Source: Ferribacterium limneticum (GTDB lineage: Bacteria > Pseudomonadota > Gammaproteobacteria > Burkholderiales > Rhodocyclaceae). Taken from it: DNA of 64,000 bases. Positions 18,351-26,094 of this stretch are shown here, piece by piece. The position numbers and the translations under genes were made by a program. Position 1 is the first letter of the stretch, and each line of letters starts with the position of its first letter. Below the pieces are notes generated by a model. That model was given only the letters and a program-made list of their open reading frames with translations, was not told the origin of the DNA and did not search any database. The stretch lies in contig NZ_CP075190.1 in NCBI RefSeq assembly GCF_020510585.1, positions 871,001-935,000 on the forward strand, given 5' to 3'.

Positions 18351-19795
18351 ACGTCAGAAAATTCATCGCAGCCAACGCAAGGGACGCCTTGCGTAAAGTA
18401 AAAGAAACTCTTGGTAACGACGCGATCATTCTTTCGAATCGCGGCGTGCCGGGCGGTGTCGAGATCATGGCTGTGGCTGCGCGCGACATGGCGATGATTG
18501 TTCCCACCCAGGTTCAAGAAAAAACACTACAGGAGAGAAAAGTTCCGGAAAGCCATCCGGATGACGACTATCGTGTTGTTCTGAGTTCGGCGCGAGCAAG
18601 AGTCTCACAGCCGCCGCAGCCTACCGTGGTTCCTCCGCCGTCATCGGCGCAATATCAGGCGCACGTGTCAAAGCAAGCAGCAATGCTGGTCAATGCGGGC
18701 ATTCCCAGAACCGGGGCAATGCGGCAGATGGAACATGGCCGCCCTAGCCCAACGACCGCGGCTCCCTCGAGAGTAGCTCCGATTTCCACCCCGCCAGCCT
18801 CTGCAGCGGTTCAGACGAGTGTGCCGCGCCGCCCGGAGGCGGAAGTAGTGCCGATGGAGGTGATGGACGAGATTCGCTCATTGCGCAAAATTGTTGAGCA
18901 GCACTTGGCTGGCTTCGCGTGGGGTGAGTCTGCTCGCTCCGAGCCGGTAAAGACAGATATCTTGCGTCAGATGCTCGATGCCGGGTTTTCCCCTCAGTTT
19001 TCCCGCGAACTGCTTTCTGACCTACCGCGTGAAATGAATGGTTTGGAGGCAATGGCATGGGTCAAGGGGGCGGCTGATCGTTCGCTTCTGACGATCGGCA
19101 ACGAAAACGATATCGTTGACCGAGGTGGCGTCTATGCGTTGGTTGGACCGACCGGTGTAGGGAAAACAACGACAACTGCGAAGCTTGCTGCGCGCTGCGT
19201 GTTGCGCCACGGCCCGAGTAAGGTGGCATTGGTTACAACAGATGGGTATCGAATTGGTGCACATGAGCAACTGCGTATCTATGGTCGTATCCTTGGCGTC
19301 TCCGTTCACTTGGTCAAGGACGCTAATGAACTACGTCAGACCTTGATTGAGTTGCAGCATAAGCATATGGTGCTGATCGATACAATGGGTATGAGTCAGA
19401 GAGACAAGCTGGTCCCTGAGTTGACCGACATGCTTTCTGGCTGCGACGTACAACGATTGTTGTTGCTGAACTCAACTTCGCGAGGTGACACGCTGGATGA
19501 CGTCGTTCGAGCCTACGCGGGTGACACGCTGGCTGGTTGCATTTTGACAAAGATCGACGAGGCAGCAAGTCTGGCTACCGTCCTGGATGTCATCATGCGC
19601 CACGGTTTGAAGCTTCAATACGTTTCCAATGGACAGCGAGTGCCGGAAGATTTGCATCTGCCTAATCGTAGCTATCTCTTGCATCGTGCGTTCAAAGATG
19701 TCCCGGAAAGCTCTCCCCATAAATATGACGGCCTTGAACCAGGATTGATGATGGCTAGCGCAGGGATGGTTGCGGTTGGAGGCAGCCGTGGCTGA
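18347..19795 (+). CDS. flhF: FlhF, SRP-like GTPase for flagellar placement
   Basis: A 482-residue SRP-family GTPase that sets the site of a polar flagellum. The N-terminal B domain (MNVRKFIAANARDALRKVKE) leads into a variable Pro/Ala-rich stretch, then the NG domain with P-loop GPTGVGKTTTT at residues 267-277, and the G motifs TTDGYRIGAHEQL and LIDTMGMSQRD. The late motif ILTKIDEAASL is the guanine-specificity loop. It overlaps flhA by 4 bp (ATGA) and flhG by 8 bp. The presence of FlhF and FlhG suggests polar flagellation rather than peritrichous. Confidence 0.96.
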   Translation: MNVRKFIAANARDALRKVKETLGNDAIILSNRGVPGGVEIMAVAARDMAMIVPTQVQEKTLQERKVPESHPDDDYRVVLSSARARVSQPPQPTVVPPPSSAQYQAHVSKQAAMLVNAGIPRTGAMRQMEHGRPSPTTAAPSRVAPISTPPASAAVQTSVPRRPEAEVVPMEVMDEIRSLRKIVEQHLAGFAWGESARSEPVKTDILRQMLDAGFSPQFSRELLSDLPREMNGLEAMAWVKGAADRSLLTIGNENDIVDRGGVYALVGPTGVGKTTTTAKLAARCVLRHGPSKVALVTTDGYRIGAHEQLRIYGRILGVSVHLVKDANELRQTLIELQHKHMVLIDTMGMSQRDKLVPELTDMLSGCDVQRLLLLNSTSRGDTLDDVVRAYAGDTLAGCILTKIDEAASLATVLDVIMRHGLKLQYVSNGQRVPEDLHLPNRSYLLHRAFKDVPESSPHKYDGLEPGLMMASAGMVAVGGSRG

Positions 19796-20678
19796 CTTTC
19801 GCGTTGATCAGGCCGCAGGATTGCGCCGCCTATTGGGAGGTGGCCAGCAATTGCAGGTTGTCACTTTTGTTGCTGGATGCGACGGTGTCGGTCGCAGTGT
19901 GGCCGTGGCCAATATCGGGGTGGCACTTGCGCGGCTAGGAAAAGAGGTTCTGATCATAGATGAGCATGTGCAAGGTGACGACATCGCGTCTACTTTCGGC
20001 ATGACTGCCAAGCATGATCTTCTCAATGTTGTACAGCGTGAAATGCCGCTTTCTCAAGTCGTACTTCAGCCGATGTTGGGGCTGCGCGTTCTACCGGCGG
20101 CGCGGGCGGCCAGAAAACTGGGGCGACTGTCGTTGCCGCAGCAGCAGACTTTACTCGATGCGATGTCCGGTCTGGAAAGGCCAATTGATGTAATACTGGT
20201 CGATGCCAGCATGGCTCACCCAAATGGCTTTTCACCATTTGGGCTGGTTTCTCAGGAGGCGGTAGTGGTGCTTTCCGGGAGTAGTGCCTCGATAACAGAG
20301 GCATATTCGCTGATCAAAAAAGTAAGCCATGCTTTTTCGCGGAAGCATTTCCGTATTCTGGTGAACAAAGTTCGTAGTCATGCAGATGCGCGCTCAATCT
20401 TCGAGAATATCGCTCAGGTTGCAGCTCAACGCGGTGTTGCTCGCCTTGATTACGCTGGTGCAATACCTCTCGATGAGGCATTGCGGCAGTCGGCGCAGCT
20501 ATGTCGGTCAGTCCTGGTTCAGGCACCCGACTCGCCGGCGGCGGCGGCATTCCGGGATATAGCTTCGGATATGCTGTACTGGCAGCGCAGTGAGTGCGAG
20601 GCCGGAGGTGTCGGTCAGTTCATGCAGCAACTGTTACACTTGAGCCAACGCATAACCCCCAACGTACTACGAGCCTGA
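19788..20678 (+). CDS. flhG: FlhG (FleN/YlxH)-type flagellar number regulator with degenerate Walker A motif
   Basis: A 296-residue MinD/ParA-like protein. GTG 19788 is chosen because GGAGG lies 5 bp upstream, within the end of flhF. The N-terminus carries VDQAAGLRRLL (residues 6-16), matching the DQAxxLR motif by which FlhG stimulates FlhF GTPase. The deviant Walker A of the family, normally KGGxGKT/S, reads GCDGVGRS at residues 30-37: both lysines are replaced (Cys31 and Arg36). The later strand DVILVDASMAHPNG matches the Walker B/switch region. This suggests impaired or altered ATP use while FlhF activation may remain. Overlaps flhF (8 bp) and fliA (1 bp). Confidence 0.88.
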   Translation: MADFRVDQAAGLRRLLGGGQQLQVVTFVAGCDGVGRSVAVANIGVALARLGKEVLIIDEHVQGDDIASTFGMTAKHDLLNVVQREMPLSQVVLQPMLGLRVLPAARAARKLGRLSLPQQQTLLDAMSGLERPIDVILVDASMAHPNGFSPFGLVSQEAVVVLSGSSASITEAYSLIKKVSHAFSRKHFRILVNKVRSHADARSIFENIAQVAAQRGVARLDYAGAIPLDEALRQSAQLCRSVLVQAPDSPAAAAFRDIASDMLYWQRSECEAGGVGQFMQQLLHLSQRITPNVLRA

Positions 20679-21430
20679 TGTATACCGCTGCCGGGCAGCC
20701 TGATAGGGACCAGTTGGTTCAGCGCTTCATGCCGCTGGTGAAGCGTATTGCCTATCATCTGATGGCTCGTTTGCCGCCTAGCGTGCAATTCGACGATCTC
20801 GTCCAGAACGGGATGCTTGGCTTGCTTGACGCTATAGATCGTTTTCAGGAAGGTTTCGGGGCTCAGTTTGAGACCTACGCAACACAACGAGTTCGTGGTG
20901 CCATGCTGGATGGCTTACGAGAAAACGATTGGTTGCCACGAAATTTGCGTCGGGAGTTGCGTCGCATAGAAACGACAATCAACCAGCTTGAGCATGAATA
21001 TGGACGTGCGCCATCAGAAAAGGAGCTGGCTGACGCGTTGGGTATGTCCTTGGCTGACTACCAACGGACGCTACAGGAGGCGCGCGGACATCAGATTGTC
21101 TATTACGAAGATTTTTCGGGTTCGAGCGATGAGGATTTTCTAGAGCGGCACTTTACAGACAACGAGGCTGATCCGGTAAGTATCCTGGAAGATCGGGGTG
21201 TAAAGGAGCAATTAGTGCAGGCTATTGGTTTGCTGCCGGAGCGCGAAAAAATGATGATGGCGCTGTACTACGAGCAGGATCTAAATTTGCGGGAGATCGG
21301 CGAAGTTATGGGGGTCACTGAGTCGCGCGTTTGCCAGCTGCATACTCAGGCTATCGCACGACTACGCAGCCGTATTGTCGGTGAGGTTCCTGCAGCCACG
21401 AAACGTCGCAAGGAGAAGGCTGGTGGATAA
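20678..21430 (+). CDS. fliA: FliA, flagellar sigma factor 28
   Basis: A 250-residue sigma-70-family factor that directs late flagellar genes. Region 2 is seen in FDDLVQNGMLGLLDAIDRF and FETYATQRVRGAMLDGLREN, and region 4 in NLREIGEVMGVTESRVCQLH. ATG 20678 overlaps the flhG stop by one base and is preferred to upstream starts inside flhG. It would recognise TAAA-N15-GCCGATAA-type promoters, of which good examples lie before flgM, fliC and the first cheV. Its anti-sigma factor FlgM is encoded about 2 kb downstream on the opposite strand. Confidence 0.97.
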   Translation: MYTAAGQPDRDQLVQRFMPLVKRIAYHLMARLPPSVQFDDLVQNGMLGLLDAIDRFQEGFGAQFETYATQRVRGAMLDGLRENDWLPRNLRRELRRIETTINQLEHEYGRAPSEKELADALGMSLADYQRTLQEARGHQIVYYEDFSGSSDEDFLERHFTDNEADPVSILEDRGVKEQLVQAIGLLPEREKMMMALYYEQDLNLREIGEVMGVTESRVCQLHTQAIARLRSRIVGEVPAATKRRKEKAGG

Positions 21431-22163
21431 GATCAGCCTCGCGGGTCTCGCAATAAGTATCGTGGCTATCATTGGGGGGCAATACCTTGAGGGCGGAAGT
21501 ATTGGTTCTCTAGTTCAGCCAACAGCGCTGTTGATCGTGCTTGGTGGTACGTTGGGTGCGGTGTTGCTGCAAAGTCCGATTCATATCTTCAAGCGTGGAA
21601 TGAAGATGGCTAAATGGGTTTGGATACCCCCGGTTATTGAGCAGAAGCGCCAGATAGAACAGATTCTCAACTGGAGCCAGATGTCACGTCGCGAGGGGTT
21701 GTTGGCCCTTGAAAACTATATCCCGGGTATAAAGGATGAATTTGCGCGAAAGGGCTTGCAGCTCTTGGTTGATGGCGCTGATCCGGAGCGAATCCGGGAA
21801 TTGCTGGAAGTCGAGATAGGCACCTTCGAAGATGAGTGGCGCCAGTCAGCGAAAATATGGGATGCAGCCGGTGGCTATTCCCCGACGATCGGCATCCTGG
21901 GGGCTGTAATGGGGCTGATTCATGTCATGGAAAACCTTTCCGATCCCACAAAGCTTGGTGGCGGCATAGCGGTCGCGTTTGTTGCGACAATCTATGGCGT
22001 TGGCTTGGCCAACCTTGTATATCTGCCTATTGCCGCCAAGCTAAAATACTACGTGATGCGCATGGTTTCATCGCGGGAAATGCTTGTTGATGGTCTTGTT
22101 GGTATCGCTGTCGGTGATAATCCGCGGATCATCGAGGGGCGCCTGAAAGGCTATCTTCACTAA
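21423..22163 (+). CDS. motC: MotC/MotA-type flagellar stator protein
   Basis: A 246-residue inner-membrane stator subunit with four hydrophobic segments, of the MotA/ExbB family. It opens MDKISLAGLAISIVAIIGGQ from GTG 21423, with AAGGAG about 8 bp upstream inside fliA. The conserved proline-rich membrane part is visible as AAGGYSPTIGILGAVMGLIH and the last helix as GLANLVYLPIAAKLKYYVM. It most resembles the MotC/PomA group next to flhA-fliA in Pseudomonas-like clusters. The gene pairs with motD, whose ATG overlaps its stop by one base. Together they form the ion-driven torque generator; the ion is probably H+ but this cannot be proved here. Confidence 0.93.
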   Translation: MDKISLAGLAISIVAIIGGQYLEGGSIGSLVQPTALLIVLGGTLGAVLLQSPIHIFKRGMKMAKWVWIPPVIEQKRQIEQILNWSQMSRREGLLALENYIPGIKDEFARKGLQLLVDGADPERIRELLEVEIGTFEDEWRQSAKIWDAAGGYSPTIGILGAVMGLIHVMENLSDPTKLGGGIAVAFVATIYGVGLANLVYLPIAAKLKYYVMRMVSSREMLVDGLVGIAVGDNPRIIEGRLKGYLH

Positions 22164-22966
22164 TGGCCCGCAAGCGCCGTGAGGAGGAGCATGAAAACCA
22201 CGAACGCTGGCTAGTTTCCTACGCCGATTTCATTACCCTGTTGTTTGCATTTTTTGTGGTCATGTACGCTGTTTCGTCGGTGAATGAGGGTAAATATAAG
22301 GTCCTGTCAAATTCGCTGACCAATGCATTCAAAAATAAAACCGGAGAGCCGGGGGGGCAGCCAATTGCTGTCATGCCAGGCGCGCTTCCTATGCCGCCAC
22401 GGCCGGTGATCAAAGTTGACAAGGCGCCCGAGACTGCCAAGAACGAGGCTAAGAAAGCCGAGCAACGCCAAAAGATGAAGAATGTGGCTGGCGACATTAT
22501 GGATGCGCTACAGCCTCTTGTTGCGGCAGGGAAAGTTCGGCTACTCGAGACCAGTCGCGGGGTGACCATCGAAATTAACGATAGCGTGCTTTTTTCTGCA
22601 GGACAGGCACGTCTTCAACCTGCCTCAATAAGCGCCATGGGCGTAATAGCTCAGGTGCTTGCGAGTACGGATTTCCCGATCACAATCGAGGGGCATACCG
22701 ACAACGTGCCGATTGCTACGCCCCAATTTCCGTCCAACTGGGAGTTGTCCGCCATGCGTGCGACAACGGTACTTCGGCTTTTTAATGACGGGGGAGTCGG
22801 CGCGGAGCGATTAACGGCAATCGGGTATGGTGAAACCAGGCCAGTGGAGACAAACACAACGCCGGAGGGACGGGCCAGGAACCGCCGCGTCAGTATCATG
22901 ATTGACTCTAACCGCCCGGAAGAGCCTACGGAAATCAACGAAGTGCCCAAGGTGCCAAATCGTTGA
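22163..22966 (+). CDS. motD: MotD/MotB-type flagellar stator protein with OmpA domain
   Basis: A 267-residue stator subunit. One membrane helix follows the charged N-terminus, with the ion-carrying Asp22 in SYADFITLLFAFFVVMYA. A plug and linker region leads to a C-terminal OmpA-like domain that grips peptidoglycan (GHTDNVPIATPQFPSNWELS, ARNRRVSIMI). ATG overlaps the motC stop by one base. Last gene of the flhB-motD unit; it converges with flgN across a short gap that holds an imperfect hairpin. Confidence 0.94.
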   Translation: MARKRREEEHENHERWLVSYADFITLLFAFFVVMYAVSSVNEGKYKVLSNSLTNAFKNKTGEPGGQPIAVMPGALPMPPRPVIKVDKAPETAKNEAKKAEQRQKMKNVAGDIMDALQPLVAAGKVRLLETSRGVTIEINDSVLFSAGQARLQPASISAMGVIAQVLASTDFPITIEGHTDNVPIATPQFPSNWELSAMRATTVLRLFNDGGVGAERLTAIGYGETRPVETNTTPEGRARNRRVSIMIDSNRPEEPTEINEVPKVPNR

Positions 22967-22972
22967 TCTGCT

Positions 22973-22996
22973 CGATTGGCGGATTAGGCCGAATCG
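22973..22996. terminator. Possible hairpin at the motD/flgN convergent junction
   Basis: CGATTGGC (22973-22980) can pair with GCC-G-AATCG (22988-22996) with one bulged G. It has no T run, so terminator function is uncertain. It overlaps the end of flgN. Confidence 0.3.
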
Positions 22997-23442
22997 ATGA
23001 TTCGACTGCCTGTACTCTGGGATGCCTGGCCATTGCTGCTGTACAACGATTGGTCCACTTTACCCTGTGTCAGAATGGAAAGCGCATCGCTGGTTTTCTG
23101 GTGAAGCACGTTAATCAGGTTTCCGTTTAACTCATTTATAGCACGTGCTTCACGTGCAGTTCCCAGTAACCCCTTCCAAAGCTCAGCTGCTTCTATTTCA
23201 GATGGGTGGGCCGAAAACCATGCTTGCATATCGATAGTCGCTTCATCGCTTGATGAAAGAGTGCGAGCACGCTCGGCACCTGCTAGATTCAGGCTCTCGA
23301 CGAGTGAGAGCTTTTCAGCATTTATTTCAGCCAAGCCATCTGGTTTACCTGAGCGCAGAATTTCCTGTTCGCTCAAAAGCGTATTTCGGAAGCGTATGAC
23401 CAGTTCGGCCTCGTGCTTCAACAGCTTCGCAACTATGGTCAT
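22984..23442 (-). CDS. flgN: FlgN, chaperone for hook-filament junction proteins
   Basis: A 152-residue helical cytoplasmic protein in the position and size of FlgN, the export chaperone of FlgK and FlgL. Typical pattern: long amphipathic helices with LLSEQEILRSGKPDGLAEIN and ELNGNLINVLHQKTSDALSI. Start ATG at 23442 overlaps the flgM stop by one base, indicating coupling. Conservation in this family is low, so the call rests on length, helix pattern and the flgM-flgN pairing. Its substrates flgK and flgL are encoded at 31703 and 33748. Confidence 0.85.
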   Translation of the reverse strand: MTIVAKLLKHEAELVIRFRNTLLSEQEILRSGKPDGLAEINAEKLSLVESLNLAGAERARTLSSSDEATIDMQAWFSAHPSEIEAAELWKGLLGTAREARAINELNGNLINVLHQKTSDALSILTQGKVDQSLYSSNGQASQSTGSRIIDSA

Positions 23443-23720
23443 CAAGCCTTGCGCTGGGAATCAAGCAGGTCACGTGCGGACTGAATCAATCCATCAGCAA
23501 TCGCTTCTGGATTGACCTTGAAACGGCCTTGGGCGATTGCTTCCTTAATTTCCTGAATACGTGCCGCATTAACCGGCGGTTTCTCAGCGCCTTGGAAGGT
23601 GCTTGCCAAATGACTCAGGCTCACCGATTCAGCGTTTGATGACGCTTCATTCGACGGGCGAGTAGCCGCACGTGGGGCGGGCTGCGTAGTGGCAGGATTA
23701 TATGTGCTGTCGATTTTCAT
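23442..23720 (-). CDS. flgM: FlgM, anti-sigma-28 factor
   Basis: A 92-residue protein that holds FliA inactive until it is exported through the finished hook. The start MKIDSTYNPATTQ fits the family; a GTG 12 bp upstream is the alternative. The C-terminal helices VNAARIQEIKEAIAQGRFK and NPEAIADGLIQSARDLL are the FliA-binding part. A near-perfect sigma-28 promoter lies 36 bp upstream, giving the expected feedback loop. Upstream in the same direction is flgA. Confidence 0.93.
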   Translation of the reverse strand: MKIDSTYNPATTQPAPRAATRPSNEASSNAESVSLSHLASTFQGAEKPPVNAARIQEIKEAIAQGRFKVNPEAIADGLIQSARDLLDSQRKA

Positions 23721-23755
23721 GATGTGGCTCACAATACTTTTTGATCTCAGACGGT

Positions 23756-23782
23756 ATATCGGCCGTCAACGCCGAAACTTTA
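23756..23782 (-). promoter_or_regulatory. Strong predicted sigma-28 (FliA) promoter for flgM-flgN
   Basis: On the minus strand: TAAAGTTT, 11-bp spacer, GCCGATAT. The -35 box matches the FliA consensus 8 of 8 and the -10 box 7 of 8. It sits just past the flgA stop codon, so flgMN can be made independently of flgA. Confidence 0.85.
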
Positions 23783-23784
23783 GC

Positions 23785-24462
23785 TCAAAAATCTATTTCT
23801 ACACTGCCGTCAGCACGCGCTGTGCCAGATATAGTCTGGCCAGAATTCATGCGAATCTGTGCCGGCTGGCCAAGAGCCGCATTGTTGATTGCCTTGCCTT
23901 CGGCGCTGACTGAGAATCCGCTGCCATTGGAGATAACCCTTACTGTCTGGCCCTGGCGGATTACGATTGGAGCCACTAACTGATCGAAACGTATGGTCTG
24001 GCCAGCGCCCAGCGAGTTGCGAAGTGTCTTGCCGACAACGCCTGAGGAATCGCTGGCCACGCCGGCCGGCAAATGGGAGACGTCGCCACTGAGTGTGACC
24101 AGATCTGATTGGCTGATCACCTGACCGGCAATTAATGGTCGGCTGGTCGTGACATAGTTGCCGGCTACGGCAATTTGAGCCGGTACCAGAACGGTCCAGC
24201 TATTTGGTGACAAGCAACGAACGCCGATGTGAGTTCGGCCGACTATTTTGCTGCCTTGCGGCGTAAACGCCTCGAGTGCCGAGCAAGGTGGAAGTTTGCT
24301 GGCATCGAACTGCCCCATCGTGATGGTCGTTTTGCCGGAAAGATTTTTCGTTTGCAGACGAATGTGTTGTTCCGCTGTATCGAGAATGGTTGCCGAGTCT
24401 GCCGCAAGAGCGAGCAGGCAATGGGGGAGCAAGCAAAGCAGGGCAAGGAGACGCATTGGCAT
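23785..24462 (-). CDS. flgA: FlgA, periplasmic P-ring assembly chaperone
   Basis: A 225-residue secreted protein needed to build the periplasmic P ring from FlgI. It begins with a signal peptide of about 20 residues (MRLLALLCLLPHCLLALAAD). The SAF-domain region is visible in TTSRPLIAGQVISQSDLVTL and LGAGQTIRFDQLVAPIVIRQ, ending in the typical GQTISGTARADGSVEI. ATG 24462 or the in-frame ATG 6 bp later could start it; no clear ribosome site decides. Divergent from flgB, with about 95 bp between the starts. Confidence 0.9.
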   Translation of the reverse strand: MPMRLLALLCLLPHCLLALAADSATILDTAEQHIRLQTKNLSGKTTITMGQFDASKLPPCSALEAFTPQGSKIVGRTHIGVRCLSPNSWTVLVPAQIAVAGNYVTTSRPLIAGQVISQSDLVTLSGDVSHLPAGVASDSSGVVGKTLRNSLGAGQTIRFDQLVAPIVIRQGQTVRVISNGSGFSVSAEGKAINNAALGQPAQIRMNSGQTISGTARADGSVEIDF

Positions 24463-24510
24463 GTGTGCATTTTGCCCTATTGAAATCGTTGTCGCGTATT
24501 AATTTCGCCA

Positions 24511-24526
24511 TGGCATGAAGTATGCT
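24511..24526 (+). promoter_or_regulatory. Predicted sigma-54 promoter for the flgB operon
   Basis: TGGCATGAAGTATGCT fits TGGCAC-N5-TTGCW with GG and GC exactly 10 bp apart. Transcription would start near 24538, 20 bp before flgB ATG 24558. Confidence 0.75.
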
Positions 24527-24557
24527 TTTTATGGTTCAACAAATGTTGGAGGCGACC

Positions 24558-24968
24558 ATGGCAAATATCGCGCAAAACTTCTCGGTTCTAAGCAAGGCTC
24601 TCGATTTGCGTACACAGCGCCATCAGGTGCTGGCATCGAATATCGCCAATGCTGATACGCCGAATTTCAAGGCTCGCGATATTGATTTCAAGTCGGCCAT
24701 GCAGAACGCGTTGGCTGGCCGTGCCGATACAGGGCCGTTGAGCATGGCGGCGACCTCCACTGGACATCAAATGGGCAATGGAGCGAGTGGTCCTGGTGCC
24801 ATGCAATATCGCACCGAGACACAGTCTGCCGTTGATGGCAACACCGTCGATATGGATGTCGAGCGCGCCCAGATTACGGATAACGCCCTTCAGTACCAGA
24901 TTCTTACCCAATTGATTAGCAACAAGTTCCAGGGCTTGCGTAGTGCTATGAGTTCCACTCAAAGCTAA
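24558..24968 (+). CDS. flgB: FlgB, proximal rod protein
   Basis: A 136-residue rod subunit. The family signature follows the start: QRHQVLASNIANADTPNFKA. ATG 24558 is chosen because GGAGG lies 6 bp before it and the predicted sigma-54 start site lies downstream of the alternative ATG at 24522. The C-terminal helix (NALQYQILTQLISNKFQGL) is normal. First gene of flgBCDEFGHIJKL; flgC follows after 11 bp. It forms the axial rod with FlgC, FlgF and FlgG. Confidence 0.95.
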   Translation: MANIAQNFSVLSKALDLRTQRHQVLASNIANADTPNFKARDIDFKSAMQNALAGRADTGPLSMAATSTGHQMGNGASGPGAMQYRTETQSAVDGNTVDMDVERAQITDNALQYQILTQLISNKFQGLRSAMSSTQS

Positions 24969-24979
24969 GGAGAGATTGA

Positions 24980-25390
24980 ATGAGCCTGTTTAACGTATTT
25001 CAGGTGTCCTCGAGCGCCATGACGGCGCAGTCGATGCGCCTCAACGCGGTGGCCTCCAATCTGGCCAATGCGGACAGCATCGTGTCATCGGACGGACAGC
25101 CTTACCGGGCTAAACAGGTCGTATTCGAGGCGACGCCGATGGGGGGCGTTGGTGATATTTCAAAGGGGGTACGTGTGCGTCAAGTGGTCGATGATGCCTC
25201 TCCACCTCGCATCGTGTATGACCCCAAGAATCCTGCAGCTGATGAAAAAGGCTACGTTGCCTTCCCGAATGTCAATGTGGTTGAAGAAATGACCAACATG
25301 ATTTCCGCCTCGCGCTCGTACCAGACGAACGTCGAGGTCATGAATACCGCAAAGACCATGATGCTGCGCACTCTGCAGATTGGTCAATAA
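24980..25390 (+). CDS. flgC: FlgC, proximal rod protein
   Basis: A 136-residue rod subunit. It has the N-terminal axial motif SSSAMTAQSMRLNAVASNLA and the C-terminal motif GYVAFPNVNVVEEMTNMISA, both diagnostic for FlgC. AGGAGAG precedes ATG 24980. Gap to flgD 11 bp. Exported through the flagellar type III system and assembled in the periplasm. Confidence 0.96.
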   Translation: MSLFNVFQVSSSAMTAQSMRLNAVASNLANADSIVSSDGQPYRAKQVVFEATPMGGVGDISKGVRVRQVVDDASPPRIVYDPKNPAADEKGYVAFPNVNVVEEMTNMISASRSYQTNVEVMNTAKTMMLRTLQIGQ

Positions 25391-25401
25391 GGAGATGAGT
25401 C

Positions 25402-26073
25402 ATGAGTAGCGTTACTAGTAGTTCCACGGTCAACTCGGTTTTACAGCAACTTTCCGAAAGCTCGACCTCGACGACCAGTGCGGCAGATCAGTTGGGCGAC
25501 CGTTTTATGACACTGCTGGTGACCCAGATGCAGAATCAGGATCCATTGAATCCGATGGATAACGCTGAACTGACTAGCCAACTGGCTCAAATCAATACAG
25601 TGAAGGGAATCGATAGTCTCAACACTACGCTGGAAAAGCTTTTGACTTCATATAGCGAGACCTTGGCCATGCAATCTTCGTCCATGGTCGGCAAAAATGT
25701 CCTTGCCGCCGGCAATTCTCTCCCTTTGGGTGATAACGGTGCACTGGGCGGGGTGAAACTGGATGGGGACGCGGACAAGGTCAGCATCATTATCAGCGAC
25801 GCTAATGGCGTGAAGGTCGCTCAGGAGGATCTCGGCGCCCAAAAGACTGGTGTGATTGACTTTATTTGGGATGGGAAGAATGCCGATGGAACTCGTTTGG
25901 CTAATGGAACTTACCAGTTTTCCGTGCAGGCGACTCAAGGTGCCAACAAGGTAACGGCGAGTGCGCTGGAGGTTGGCACGGTATCTGCTCTTGTAAGAGG
26001 ACAGAACGGTTTTCAGCTAGAAATTCCCGGAACGGGTCTGGTCGATTTCAGTTCCGTCGAACAGATTTACTAA
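25402..26073 (+). CDS. flgD: FlgD, hook cap / scaffolding protein
   Basis: A 223-residue protein that caps the growing hook and is later discarded. N-terminal FlgD motif: FMTLLVTQMQNQDPLNPMDN, followed by AELTSQLAQINTVKGIDSLN. The C-terminal part has the FlgD Ig-like segment (FIWDGKNADGTRLANGTYQF). AAGGAGATG precedes the start. Between flgC and flgE, as in most Proteobacteria. Confidence 0.96.
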   Translation: MSSVTSSSTVNSVLQQLSESSTSTTSAADQLGDRFMTLLVTQMQNQDPLNPMDNAELTSQLAQINTVKGIDSLNTTLEKLLTSYSETLAMQSSSMVGKNVLAAGNSLPLGDNGALGGVKLDGDADKVSIIISDANGVKVAQEDLGAQKTGVIDFIWDGKNADGTRLANGTYQFSVQATQGANKVTASALEVGTVSALVRGQNGFQLEIPGTGLVDFSSVEQIY

Positions 26074-26094
26074 GATTGAGTCAAGGAGTACATC

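Noticed and set aside
24522..24557. Earlier in-frame ATG for flgB
   Set aside because: It lies upstream of the start site predicted from the sigma-54 promoter, and GGAGG precedes ATG 24558.
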